Shown here in pieces: positions 9,000 through 17,525 of a stretch of 64,000 nt of DNA. The translations under genes were made by a program, and so were the position numbers. Under the pieces are notes generated by a model that searched no databases, was not told the origin of the DNA, and was given only the letters and a program-made list of their open reading frames with translations. Source of the stretch: Synechocystis sp. PCC 7509 (GTDB lineage Bacteria > Cyanobacteriota > Cyanobacteriia > Cyanobacteriales > Chroococcidiopsidaceae); contig NZ_ALVU02000002.1 in NCBI RefSeq assembly GCF_000332075.2, positions 124,001 to 188,000 of the forward strand, in the 5' to 3' direction. The number at the start of each line of letters is the position of its first letter. The stretch's first letter is position 1.

Positions 9000-9104
9000 T
9001 TAGCCTAAAGGTAAATGAGCTAAAACATTTGTAGTAGAAGAGTTTGAGCTTGGTGCAAGATCTGAGTTAAGGTCATTTTTCTTACCTTTGCTATTGGTCA
9101 TCAT
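9000..9104 (-). CDS. Possible 34-residue peptide
   Basis: A short reverse-strand ORF starting with two ATG codons (9104 and 9101), preceded by an AGAGGA ribosome binding site. The peptide is polar (MMTNSKGKKNDLNSD then Ser/Thr-rich, ending LAHLPLG). It lies downstream of the relaxase gene on the same strand. Nothing in it suggests a function and it may be the start of a broken gene. Confidence 0.3.
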   Translation of the reverse strand: MMTNSKGKKNDLNSDLAPSSNSSTTNVLAHLPLG

Positions 9105-9135
9105 TATCCTCTAAGAAACAAACTGTTACCATCGA

Positions 9136-9333
9136 TTAATCTAAAATTTCTTCGCATCCCGGCAGCGATGTCACCCGAACTTTCTTGTAGTCTTTACAAG
9201 TGTTAGTAGCTGACTTTGTTACCGCTTCACTCGCGACACTAGCCACGGGCTTAGGGTTGCCAAACAACATAGTTAGAGAAATCCCCATAATGATAGTCAT
9301 AAGCGTAGGGATAATGACAAGGACGGGCTTCAT
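9136..9333 (-). CDS. Small secreted or membrane-anchored protein
   Basis: A 65-residue reverse-strand ORF beginning with a signal-like segment (MKPVLVIIPTLMTIIMGISL). The mature part contains two cysteines (TCKDYKKVRV, PGCEEILD). It sits 60 bases downstream of the relaxase stop on the same strand and could share its transcript. No ribosome binding site stands out. The overlapping forward ORF has worse protein character, so this strand is preferred. Confidence 0.45.
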   Translation of the reverse strand: MKPVLVIIPTLMTIIMGISLTMLFGNPKPVASVASEAVTKSATNTCKDYKKVRVTSLPGCEEILD

Positions 9334-9393
9334 ATTATTTTATATAGAGATTCAAGTTTACTCAACGCTTTTCAATACGTCCACTAATAACTG

Positions 9394-12300
9394 TTAAAGC
9401 TCAAATTGCTTACCAATTTTTTTCTCCTTTATTGCCTTTAGCACTTGTTCAAACTTCTCTACATCTCTTTGAGTAATGCTGCCTTGAAGATTACCATCGG
9501 ATAACTCTAATATTGTTGCCTGCCGTTGGATACAATCTACTTTGATATTTGAACCAACCTTGGTGAAGGTGTACCATCCACCAGTCCACGACACATGATC
9601 GCTGCGCTGATTCTTAGCAAACGTGGAGAGCAGCTTGATACTTAATTTCACTGCTCTAGTATTCAGCCGTTCTTGCTGAAGGCTAGAGCTATCTTTAGTG
9701 GCTGTATGAGCGACAATAGCATCTGTCCTCATCGGACGAGTGAGGTCAGTGATTGGGCTATGATGCTGCCACAAAGAAGAAGTTGACAACTGTTCGTGCT
9801 GCGCCAAATCTTGCTGCATGGTGGCAATAGCTTGTTGAGTTAAAGGTGTAGGCGTTTTGGGGTGATGGAAGGCGATCGCAACTTCAATAATTCGCCCCAG
9901 GTAAGCATCAGGTCTACCAATCTCCCTAGCTGCCTGATACCACTGCCATAAATCACTAGCAGTTTGCTTATAGGTATTAAAGTCCAGCCGCATTGCTGCT
10001 GCCTCAGTTGATAGTCCTTGACCAGAAGCGACAACCGCCTCAATCCGGCTGATGTAAGCATCGGGTTTACCAATTGCCTGCTCCACCAGCTTCCACTGCG
10101 AGGGTTCTGGCTGTGGCTCTACTTGCCTAGGTTGGCTTTCACTCTTTAGTTGCTCGTTCCAGTCTTTGCCAAAGGTTGGCGTTGCTCTAGTAACTGCCCC
10201 AATTTCAGCAGCTAACCGCCATGCCATTTCTTCTCCAGGGCGATCGCGGTCGTGAGCAGCAACAATTTCTACCCTTTGCTGTTGCTGTTGTCGTAGCCAA
10301 GTGGTAGGGACAGAACCAGCGCCATCCGTAGAGACAAACATTGTTCGCCCAAGTTGCTCCGCCAAAGCTGCGGCTGACAGGGCATCAATTGCCGATTCAA
10401 CTAGCACGATGCGCTTTAGCTCTCCTTCTCCTTGGACAAAGGAGAACCAGCCGTTGTCACGCCCGCTACCCGTTGCTAACCCTTTGAAAGCGCTATCCCT
10501 GTATGTACCGCGCAAACTAGCTCCGGTAAGATTGCCCTTAATGTCCTGGCGCAAGAAGACAGCATTTTGCTTGGCATCAGCGTAGACTTTGCCTTGGCTA
10601 TGTAGTTCATCGACCAAGGCTACGGGTAATTGACGTTTTTCGACTAGGTATTGGCGCACAGCTAACCACTTCGATTCGTCGGTGCTTGGCGGTTGGAAGG
10701 ATTGGCGTTCTACAACTTTTGGTTGTGGCGCTCGTACTGGGACAGGTGGTAGTTCCAAGGCGCTATCGGCTAACCATCCCAACGCTTCTTTAAACTCACG
10801 CGCCTGGACGTGCATGACTAAATCGATTGCGCCATAGCCGCCTTTGAGGTTGGCGTGGTCGTAGAACTTTTGGTCGTTGATGCTGATAATCTGACCTTCA
10901 CCGCGCCATTTGTGCTTATCGTACTTGTCTTGGGTTAGCCCTAATCGGATTGCTATCTCATCAAGGGGAAGGTCGCGTAGTTGTTGGGCAAGAGTGATTA
11001 CAGTTTCTTTTGTATGTGTAGCGACTACCGCGTGGACTTTCTTAAGTGCCTGGGTATTGCTAGCGGTTTGGAGCATACTTAAGTCCTCCCCAATCTGTTT
11101 ACAAGCGGAAATAGTACTTATTGAACCAATCGCTGACAAATTGATCTGCTGGGAAATAGATGCGATCGCAGTGTTAGTTATTTGCTGTTGTTTCTCCTTT
11201 AATAAAGGCTCGATTTGTTGCAGGTAGCCGGAGATGATAACGTCAAGTTGATTAACTGATGCAGCAGCGCGATCAGGGTTGGATTTAAGCTGCTGCGTCA
11301 AATCCGTCAAAGCTTCAACTAAGGGCAGGGTTTCAACAGCCGACTGCTCAAGGTGTTTTGATACGGCTTCCCCAATGCCTGTAACTATTTGCTGCTCGTG
11401 CCGCGCCTTTCTTGCTTTGGCTTGTTCCAAGTAGCTAGAAATTACAACGTCAAGCCTATTTAATGCTGCAAGCGAATTAGCCTGCTCATACTGGAGGTCA
11501 GTAGTTAGGCTGGTTAGCGCTACGGGAATATTCTGGTGCTGGGTTACACTGGCGCGTTCGATATAGTCTGCAACAGTGCTAATAGTGCGGTCACAAGTTA
11601 GCTTGTCAAGTACATTATTGAGGGAATTGAGAGCAGTTTTCCCCTGGGCTAACTGCTGCCGATGTTGGGACAATTCTTCTATTAATGGTGATACTGTCAG
11701 GGCCAAAGCTGAGGCAATAGTTTCATGTTCAGCATGGTTTGATGCTGCCAAGAGCGCTTGCTGAGTTGTTTTTTGTTTGAGAGCCGCGACTGTTGCTTGG
11801 GTTTGGGCTAAATAGTCAGAAATTGCTGTATCAAGCACTTTGAGCGATTCAAACGATTGCGATTGCTCATCCCCTAGCTGCTGCGTGAGGTCAGTTAGCG
11901 ATTGGATTAGGGGTGAAGCAATTGCATCAAGCTGAGTGTGCCTGACGACGGATTGTATTGATTGCTGGTTAAGTTGCTCCTGGTCTAGTTGTACTTTGGG
12001 CTGTGATAAAGTCGCATCCTCAATCACTTTGGTTAGTTGATGTATGGCGTTAGTTAACCCTTGGTGCTGAAGTCCCTTTAGCTGTTCACTTAAAGGTAGA
12101 AGCTCTTGGGTTAGCGGCGCTTGGGTGATGGTTCGTGCTGTTAGGTAATTTGAGATAGCACGAGCAGCTTGACTCTGTACCTCAACGCTTGGGGCTACTT
12201 CTGAACTTGATTGCAATAGTTCATGAGGCAGCGCGGATTCAAGCTTTCGCATTACCTCACTTAATAGTTGGGACTGGTTGCCCAAGAAGTCTTGGCATAA

Positions 12301-15300
12301 ATTATGTAAGTCTTGGGCAACCCTTGTTGAGGCAATGGCTTCTACATTCAGGTGATTAGCGATTGCTTCATTTAATTGTCCGCTTACTCGCCCGTCATCT
12401 CCACCTCGCTGTTCAATACTTTCATTACCTGCTGTGCGGTCAATAATTGTTGGATCTTGTCGGTCAAGGCTACTTGTGAAGTTCGCTGCTCCCTGACCTC
12501 GAAGCCAACTGTTTGCAAGGCTTCGACTAAGCTCTGTAATGTCGGCTCCAAGTTGCTCGACGGTTTGGAGTTCAAGGTGTCGGCTAATTGCTGCAAGAAG
12601 TTCAAGTGACTGGCTTTCAATTCCTTGAGGTTCTCGGTTTGGGTAATTTCCAGGCGCAGGATTTGTTCGTTCAATTGACTGTTGCTGCTCTCCAATTGCT
12701 TGTGGCTGCTCGTAAGTTGACTGTTGCTTTTCTCCAATTGAGCGATCTTTTTGGTCAATGGGGCTAAGGCTTTGGTCAATTCTGAGGTGTCCATCGGCTG
12801 AGTATTCTCGGTTGATTTGTCGTTGTTGGCTGTCATGATCAGGTTCTTGTAATTGGTTTAAGTTCGGGTTGTTGATGGGGTGCTGACCCAAGGGCGGTTC
12901 TTTTAGCTGTTCTTTCCTCTCTTGAACGCTCAATTTTTTAGGCGGTGGCACGATGGCTAAATGCCGTGACTGCTTGTTGTGTTCGCGCCATTGTCGTAAT
13001 GGCAGCGCCACTGATGCCACTTGTTCGTAAGCGAGTGGACTATGAGCCACAATCAAGTCATCTACCCCTTTTTCTAGTCCCGGTAGACTGACCACATTAA
13101 CTTTTACTCCCTGCTGTTGCAATAAGCTTCCAGTCCGAGAAATCGCAATTTCAATATTCCGCTTTGTCTCTGGGCGCGTCTCGTAGTCAAAGCAGAAACT
13201 AATGTCGCGCCCTAGCGTGGCGAAAACTGCCAATTCTTCATGCAAATGAGCCTTTATTGGTCTTCCTTGCTCATCCTTACTGCGATAACCCGCGTAAATT
13301 CCTGGTAGCCCGATGGCAACGTGACCTTGGCTCAGTAAACTAGCTGCTTTCTTTGCTCCCTCCGCTAGGGTAATAGGTAAGTTATATTTCCACGCGCAGT
13401 ACCAAAAACCGCGTTGCCGATCTTCTTGAGACGGATCAACTCCTGCTTTTTGGTAAATCTTTTGGGCAATATATTCGGGTACATCTAAGAGGAAAATACC
13501 TAAGTCGGTTTTTGGTGGATGCTCGTACTTGATGACTTTCCCTGGTTTATCTGGATTACTCCTTGGCTCATTGGGTTTGTAACAGCCCCAAATTTTCTCT
13601 TGCGGCTCGTTACCTGCTTCTAAGTTGGAAAAAGATAGCGCATTAACACCGGAATTGCACCACCAACCGCCAGCATCAACATGGGCGTATCGCTTGAGCA
13701 TTCCAGTAGTTAGTTGCCCAATGTTGGTTCGCTCCAACTTGTCCGAGTACATCAAGTATTCCCAAGCCTCATGCTCCTGCTCAATACTTCCCATTTGTAG
13801 GCTGCGGAAGTTAGCAGCAGCAATGTCTGGATGAATAGCGCTGCCTTCAACCAATTCCTGCCAATGCTTTGCTTCAATATGGGGTGGAGCTTCCTCGGCG
13901 CTGGTGGGTTGCCAAAATACCTCTAACTGCTTGGGTGGCTCTCTCTTAACAACGGGATTTTGCGCTAAGAGTGCTGCTTTCTGATTTTGACGCTTGAGGG
14001 GTCGTTCAATACTTATAACTGGGGCGGAGTCCTTACGACTTGGTTTTGGTGTTATTGGAACATCCGCCGCTTGCTCAACCGAAGAAGCTCCAGCCCTTAC
14101 TGCCGTCGCTGCAACCTGTACTTTAGAAGTGGGCTGCAATAATTCCAGTACCGTTTTTTGAGCCTTGCTTTCCTGTGCTTGCTCCAGCAGAAAATCTACA
14201 TTTTCAGCGTAGATTTTTAGGTCATATTTAGCGCGGCTGATGGCAACATAAACGCTTTCGGAGCTTACTGTCGCATCACAGGTGGACGAAACTAATACTC
14301 GGTCGGCTGTTTTGCCTTGGCTGCTATAGGTTGTCGATGCGATCGCATAATCAAGAGCTAATGGCTCGTCTAGATACAATGATTCCTCTTTGCCATTGTG
14401 ATAGCGAATCGTTGCCGTCCTACCCTCAATTGCTGTGACTGTAAATTCATCTCGATTGCTGCGTCCGCTTTGTTTATCTTCCTTTATCCACCTCAGTTGT
14501 TCTCCAACACAGATTTCAATGTTTTGTTGGGTGTAGACAGTTTTGCGAAACTTCATTGGGTCAACAGCCACTTGGTTTCCTGACCAATCGCTCAAAATTA
14601 GCTTGTCAGCCTCGTAACCATACACAGCATAAGCTCGGTCTTTATGTAGCCCTGCTCGTTTGTACGATCGTAAAGGTATGACTACATCGCCGATGTTGTA
14701 ATGATGCTGGTATCGAGCTTGTACGTTCGTCAGGTCTTTTTGTTTAAGCCTGGTTACAACAGCATCCTCACCTACAAGTGTTCCCTCCTGTTTTAGCCCC
14801 TCCCGAAGATCCTGCATAATCTGGGCTTTTTCTTTATGAGTTCCAGCTAAAACCAAAGTAGTTCGCCGTTGCTCTGGGCTTAGTTGTAAGTAATCCTGGG
14901 CAATCAGCGTACTCCTTTGCTCAAGAGCGGAGATTTCTTGTACCCTACCTACATCTAAAAGGTGTTGCACGGCATCAGCATGATTTCCCGCCGCCGCTAA
15001 GGAGGCTGCCTGTTGCAAATCCGGGACTTTTTGCCGTAGTGATTGGTTAAGGTGTGCTGTACTAATTCCAGCTTGTTGCAAGCTTTTAAAGGGATTTCCA
15101 GCTTCAACTGCACTTAATTGTCGCGTATCACCTACAAGTATTACTCTTGCTCCTACTGCTGTTGCTCTTTGCAGCAGGGCATAGCCGTCTTTGGCACTGA
15201 GCATACCCGCTTCATCTACAATCCAAATTTGATTTGGCTTAGTTTCTGCTGGCTGTTTGGAGAGCAGTAAACTTGCAACAGTATTGGTTTCAATTCCTAC

Positions 15301-16764
15301 TTCTAGTCCCAGTACCTTAGTTGCTTCCTTACTTGGGGCATATCCAGCTAAAAGGGTTATTTCGCCTGACTCGGTAACTTCTTGCAGCATTTGGATTAGC
15401 TGTTTTAACTCATTTAAAACGTAAGTCTTACCTGCCCCTGCTACTCCTTGCCATGCAATAAATTGGTCAGTGCTTGTAGCAGTTAGAGCGATCGCTTCTC
15501 TTTGCCCTGAAGTTAAGCTTTTATCCGCCAAGTAGCTATCTATAGTTTCTGAAGTAGCGATCGCGCTGCATAGCCCTTTACCCTGCTGCATCAGCTTGAT
15601 AGTAGCGAGTTCTCTAGCTAAAGCTGTTTGGGTTGTGTACCGTCGTCGTCCATCGTAAGTTTTAATTAGTTCGGGATGGGTGGCGATCGCACCCTCTAAC
15701 TGATGGATGCTAAATGGCTTGACTTCGGCGATGACAAATTTTTCAATATCCTCACCTGTAAATGCAACTTGACGTTCGCTGCAATGCTCAATTGCTACAT
15801 CTACTGCTAACTTGATTTCCGCCGCGATTTGTTCATCTTGCTCCTTTGAGGTAGGTTCAACAACCTGTGCTTTATCAGGATGAATGATGCCATATAAATG
15901 GGCTTCCTCGTGCCAGTAAGGTAGTTTCTCATCGCGCCCAATCTCATGATTTTTCTTTGCCCTAGTTTTACGCCATGCCCATATTTTGTTTTCGCAAGTT
16001 GGCTCGGCACCTATTTCTTCCAGCTTGTTTAGGATTTGTTCGTGCCTTTTTGAGAAGCCTTCAATTTGCTCTCTGGTGTACCCCTTAATCTCAAATAGCT
16101 CTTTAGGATGTGGTTCAATCTCATAGCCTAACTTGCGACACTCCAACGCCAACTCATTGCGGTAGATTTGCCCCAACAGGATTTTATTTTGGTAAAAAGG
16201 TTTGTTGCTGATACTACGCCATTTACCATCTGGTCCGAGGGTGCAGTTCATTACCAGACAATGAGTATGCAGGTGGGGGTCTAGCTCTCGGCTTGTATCG
16301 TGATGCCACTTTGCCACAATTAAATTATCTGTTTGTACTGGTTGCCCGTTGATTCGGGTTGTTGCATAACGTGACTCAATTAGGTCAATAGTTCTTGCTA
16401 CTGCTTTACGGTGCGCTTCTTCCAGTCGCGTATCACCACCTACTAAGCAAGCTATACTCACGCTCTTAGGAGCGGAGAAAGTTAAGTCAATGCCCGCACG
16501 TTCAAACTTACCCTCATGGTTTTGTTTTTGTCTTAGTTGTGTTTTGCCATCAGGACTTAGACCATTGACGATGTTGTTGTAAACATCCATATCTACAATT
16601 GCACCAGACAACTGATATTTGGATGCTCCTTGCCCTTGCCACTGGGAATTAACTTCAGCATCTTCTTGGCTGTAGTAGTTCTCTTTTTTGTAGTAGGTCT
16701 TGGCTTGGGTTGCATTAGTGTTGGCTAGAGTCAGCATCCCTGATTGCCTCAACAGTTTTTTCAA
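9394..16764 (-). CDS. Giant MobF-type conjugative relaxase-helicase with two TOPRIM-like regions
   Basis: A 2456-residue protein that nicks and unwinds plasmid DNA for transfer. The TrwC/TraI relaxase domain covers ~10-330: two tyrosine pairs (Y24-Y25 and Y30-Y31) and the metal-binding HLHTH (~161-165). A RecD-like helicase follows, with Walker A GVAGAGKT (~440), IVDEAGM, and TYSSQGKT near ~830. Residues ~1050-1250 resemble DUF3854 with TOPRIM-like acidic residues. About 1300-1900 is Gln/Leu-rich coiled coil. Residues ~1910-2200 resemble DUF3991/TOPRIM of primases, with E in VLVESAIDAL and DxD in AHDRDRPG. The C-terminus (~2200-2310) holds a repeated WYQAAREIGRPDAYL module shared with the 37797-45368 protein. 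The start may instead be ATG 16737 (MLTLANTN), nearer the family's usual N-terminus. Confidence 0.9.
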   Translation of the reverse strand: MKKLLRQSGMLTLANTNATQAKTYYKKENYYSQEDAEVNSQWQGQGASKYQLSGAIVDMDVYNNIVNGLSPDGKTQLRQKQNHEGKFERAGIDLTFSAPKSVSIACLVGGDTRLEEAHRKAVARTIDLIESRYATTRINGQPVQTDNLIVAKWHHDTSRELDPHLHTHCLVMNCTLGPDGKWRSISNKPFYQNKILLGQIYRNELALECRKLGYEIEPHPKELFEIKGYTREQIEGFSKRHEQILNKLEEIGAEPTCENKIWAWRKTRAKKNHEIGRDEKLPYWHEEAHLYGIIHPDKAQVVEPTSKEQDEQIAAEIKLAVDVAIEHCSERQVAFTGEDIEKFVIAEVKPFSIHQLEGAIATHPELIKTYDGRRRYTTQTALARELATIKLMQQGKGLCSAIATSETIDSYLADKSLTSGQREAIALTATSTDQFIAWQGVAGAGKTYVLNELKQLIQMLQEVTESGEITLLAGYAPSKEATKVLGLEVGIETNTVASLLLSKQPAETKPNQIWIVDEAGMLSAKDGYALLQRATAVGARVILVGDTRQLSAVEAGNPFKSLQQAGISTAHLNQSLRQKVPDLQQAASLAAAGNHADAVQHLLDVGRVQEISALEQRSTLIAQDYLQLSPEQRRTTLVLAGTHKEKAQIMQDLREGLKQEGTLVGEDAVVTRLKQKDLTNVQARYQHHYNIGDVVIPLRSYKRAGLHKDRAYAVYGYEADKLILSDWSGNQVAVDPMKFRKTVYTQQNIEICVGEQLRWIKEDKQSGRSNRDEFTVTAIEGRTATIRYHNGKEESLYLDEPLALDYAIASTTYSSQGKTADRVLVSSTCDATVSSESVYVAISRAKYDLKIYAENVDFLLEQAQESKAQKTVLELLQPTSKVQVAATAVRAGASSVEQAADVPITPKPSRKDSAPVISIERPLKRQNQKAALLAQNPVVKREPPKQLEVFWQPTSAEEAPPHIEAKHWQELVEGSAIHPDIAAANFRSLQMGSIEQEHEAWEYLMYSDKLERTNIGQLTTGMLKRYAHVDAGGWWCNSGVNALSFSNLEAGNEPQEKIWGCYKPNEPRSNPDKPGKVIKYEHPPKTDLGIFLLDVPEYIAQKIYQKAGVDPSQEDRQRGFWYCAWKYNLPITLAEGAKKAASLLSQGHVAIGLPGIYAGYRSKDEQGRPIKAHLHEELAVFATLGRDISFCFDYETRPETKRNIEIAISRTGSLLQQQGVKVNVVSLPGLEKGVDDLIVAHSPLAYEQVASVALPLRQWREHNKQSRHLAIVPPPKKLSVQERKEQLKEPPLGQHPINNPNLNQLQEPDHDSQQRQINREYSADGHLRIDQSLSPIDQKDRSIGEKQQSTYEQPQAIGEQQQSIERTNPAPGNYPNREPQGIESQSLELLAAISRHLELQTVEQLGADITELSRSLANSWLRGQGAANFTSSLDRQDPTIIDRTAGNESIEQRGGDDGRVSGQLNEAIANHLNVEAIASTRVAQDLHNLCQDFLGNQSQLLSEVMRKLESALPHELLQSSSEVAPSVEVQSQAARAISNYLTARTITQAPLTQELLPLSEQLKGLQHQGLTNAIHQLTKVIEDATLSQPKVQLDQEQLNQQSIQSVVRHTQLDAIASPLIQSLTDLTQQLGDEQSQSFESLKVLDTAISDYLAQTQATVAALKQKTTQQALLAASNHAEHETIASALALTVSPLIEELSQHRQQLAQGKTALNSLNNVLDKLTCDRTISTVADYIERASVTQHQNIPVALTSLTTDLQYEQANSLAALNRLDVVISSYLEQAKARKARHEQQIVTGIGEAVSKHLEQSAVETLPLVEALTDLTQQLKSNPDRAAASVNQLDVIISGYLQQIEPLLKEKQQQITNTAIASISQQINLSAIGSISTISACKQIGEDLSMLQTASNTQALKKVHAVVATHTKETVITLAQQLRDLPLDEIAIRLGLTQDKYDKHKWRGEGQIISINDQKFYDHANLKGGYGAIDLVMHVQAREFKEALGWLADSALELPPVPVRAPQPKVVERQSFQPPSTDESKWLAVRQYLVEKRQLPVALVDELHSQGKVYADAKQNAVFLRQDIKGNLTGASLRGTYRDSAFKGLATGSGRDNGWFSFVQGEGELKRIVLVESAIDALSAAALAEQLGRTMFVSTDGAGSVPTTWLRQQQQQRVEIVAAHDRDRPGEEMAWRLAAEIGAVTRATPTFGKDWNEQLKSESQPRQVEPQPEPSQWKLVEQAIGKPDAYISRIEAVVASGQGLSTEAAAMRLDFNTYKQTASDLWQWYQAAREIGRPDAYLGRIIEVAIAFHHPKTPTPLTQQAIATMQQDLAQHEQLSTSSLWQHHSPITDLTRPMRTDAIVAHTATKDSSSLQQERLNTRAVKLSIKLLSTFAKNQRSDHVSWTGGWYTFTKVGSNIKVDCIQRQATILELSDGNLQGSITQRDVEKFEQVLKAIKEKKIGKQFEL
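12384..12836 (-). CDS. Candidate overprinted coiled-coil protein nested in the relaxase gene
   Basis: A 150-codon ATG-started ORF on the same strand as the relaxase but in another frame, inside the relaxase linker (residues ~1310-1460). The peptide looks like an ordinary coiled-coil protein: TKKIAQLEKSNSQL, LESSNSQLNEQILRLE, then HLNFLQQLADTL and LTDKIQQLLTAQQ. The relaxase frame over the same DNA is low-complexity and Gln/Ser-rich. No good Shine-Dalgarno is visible, which weakens the case; Gln-rich coding DNA can also create helical shadow frames. If real, it might be a relaxosome accessory protein. Confidence 0.4.
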   Translation of the reverse strand: MTANNDKSTENTQPMDTSELTKALAPLTKKIAQLEKSNSQLTSSHKQLESSNSQLNEQILRLEITQTENLKELKASHLNFLQQLADTLNSKPSSNLEPTLQSLVEALQTVGFEVREQRTSQVALTDKIQQLLTAQQVMKVLNSEVEMTGE

Positions 16765-16888
16765 CTAGGCGGTGATAGGCTTGTTCTACTTCGCTGTTTC
16801 GTGCGATGAAAAATTCTGCACCTATATCCCTAGCGCTGATAATTATTAAATCCACATTGCAATTTTTATTGGGCTTGTTTGTTACCAT
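16715..16888 (-). CDS. Small protein overlapping the relaxase start
   Basis: A 57-residue reverse-strand ORF with a good ribosome binding site (AAGGAAAG, eight bases before ATG 16888). It overlaps the first 50 bases of the relaxase gene, so the two are probably translationally coupled. The sequence starts MVTNKPNKNCNVDLIIISAR and continues with a helix rich in Glu and Arg. Small genes in front of MobF relaxases often encode relaxosome DNA-binding proteins; here that is only inferred from position. Confidence 0.55.
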   Translation of the reverse strand: MVTNKPNKNCNVDLIIISARDIGAEFFIARNSEVEQAYHRLVEKTVEAIRDADSSQH

Positions 16889-17072
16889 TAAAAACTTTCC
16901 TTCAACTTAAATAATTAAGCTGCTGGCTTTCAAAAAATTAAAAAGATGATTTTGCTTGAAATTAACCCGCTTTACAAAAAGCAGGGGAATTTAAGTAATT
17001 TTGGTCGCGTAAAGTTGATACTAAAAATATAGCTTATAATTCAATTATTGCAACTCTTTGAATTGTGTTTTT

Positions 17073-17148
17073 GCACCAAAAGGTGCGTCAGGTGCGGTCG
17101 CCTATGCGACTACATAATTCCGGTGGGGTTTGGGGAGGTCGCCTCCCC
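17073..17148. other. Cluster of three GC-rich hairpins, candidate oriT
   Basis: Three short inverted repeats lie in a row in the divergent space between relaxase and partition genes: GCACC-AAAA-GGTGC (17073-17086), GTCGC/GCGAC (17097-17110), and GGGGAGG-TCG-CCTCCCC (17132-17148). They stand out in AT-rich DNA. Relaxase genes often lie next to their nick site, so this is the best oriT candidate, but no nic sequence can be recognised by eye. Bidirectional termination or a replication signal are alternatives. The rest of 16889-17072 shows nothing more than AT-rich probable promoter DNA. Confidence 0.35.
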
Positions 17149-17154
17149 ATCGCT

Positions 17155-17386
17155 AGTCGGTAGAAAGCGGCAAGAGTCGGCATAAGTCGTCAATAGTTGC
17201 CGACTACCTAGCTATTTTAGGTACTTATTGATTAGTGCAGTCAATAAGTAAGAATTGAGTCGGCATAAGTCGGCACAAGTCGGTAAAAATTGTTTATTTT
17301 GGTCAATAAAATGTTTGAAAATGGTTTGTTTTTTCTTCAATAAGTGCTAAGTTAAATTTGAAGTAACGCCAGTCGGTATAAATCGG
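17155..17386. repeat. Decameric repeats (AGTCGGYAYA type), candidate parC centromere
   Basis: Repeats of AGTCGGCATA type occur at exact 10-bp steps in three clusters: 17155-17204 (AGTCGG at 17155 and 17175, weaker at 17165, 17185 and 17195), 17258-17287 (17258, 17268, 17278), and 17371-17390 (17371, 17381). The clusters are about 103 and 113 bases apart. Ten-bp phasing puts every repeat on the same DNA face. Direct repeats upstream of a parM-like gene are the known layout of parC, which is both centromere and operator. The adaptor that binds it is not known here. Confidence 0.6.
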
Positions 17387-17525
17387 TAAAAGTTGTTTAA
17401 TAACGTCAACAACTCCGAGAAACCGCCAAACAGTGTTAGCACAGTAAAATCAAAAATTATTGAGAATTGCTGCGAATGTAAATTCGCAAAAAACTTTGTG
17501 TTGGCATTGAAATAAAGAGGAATAA

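Noticed and set aside
9200-9397. 65-codon forward ORF opposite the small secreted protein
   Set aside because: It is antisense to a better candidate with a signal peptide and extends to the relaxase end without a ribosome binding site.
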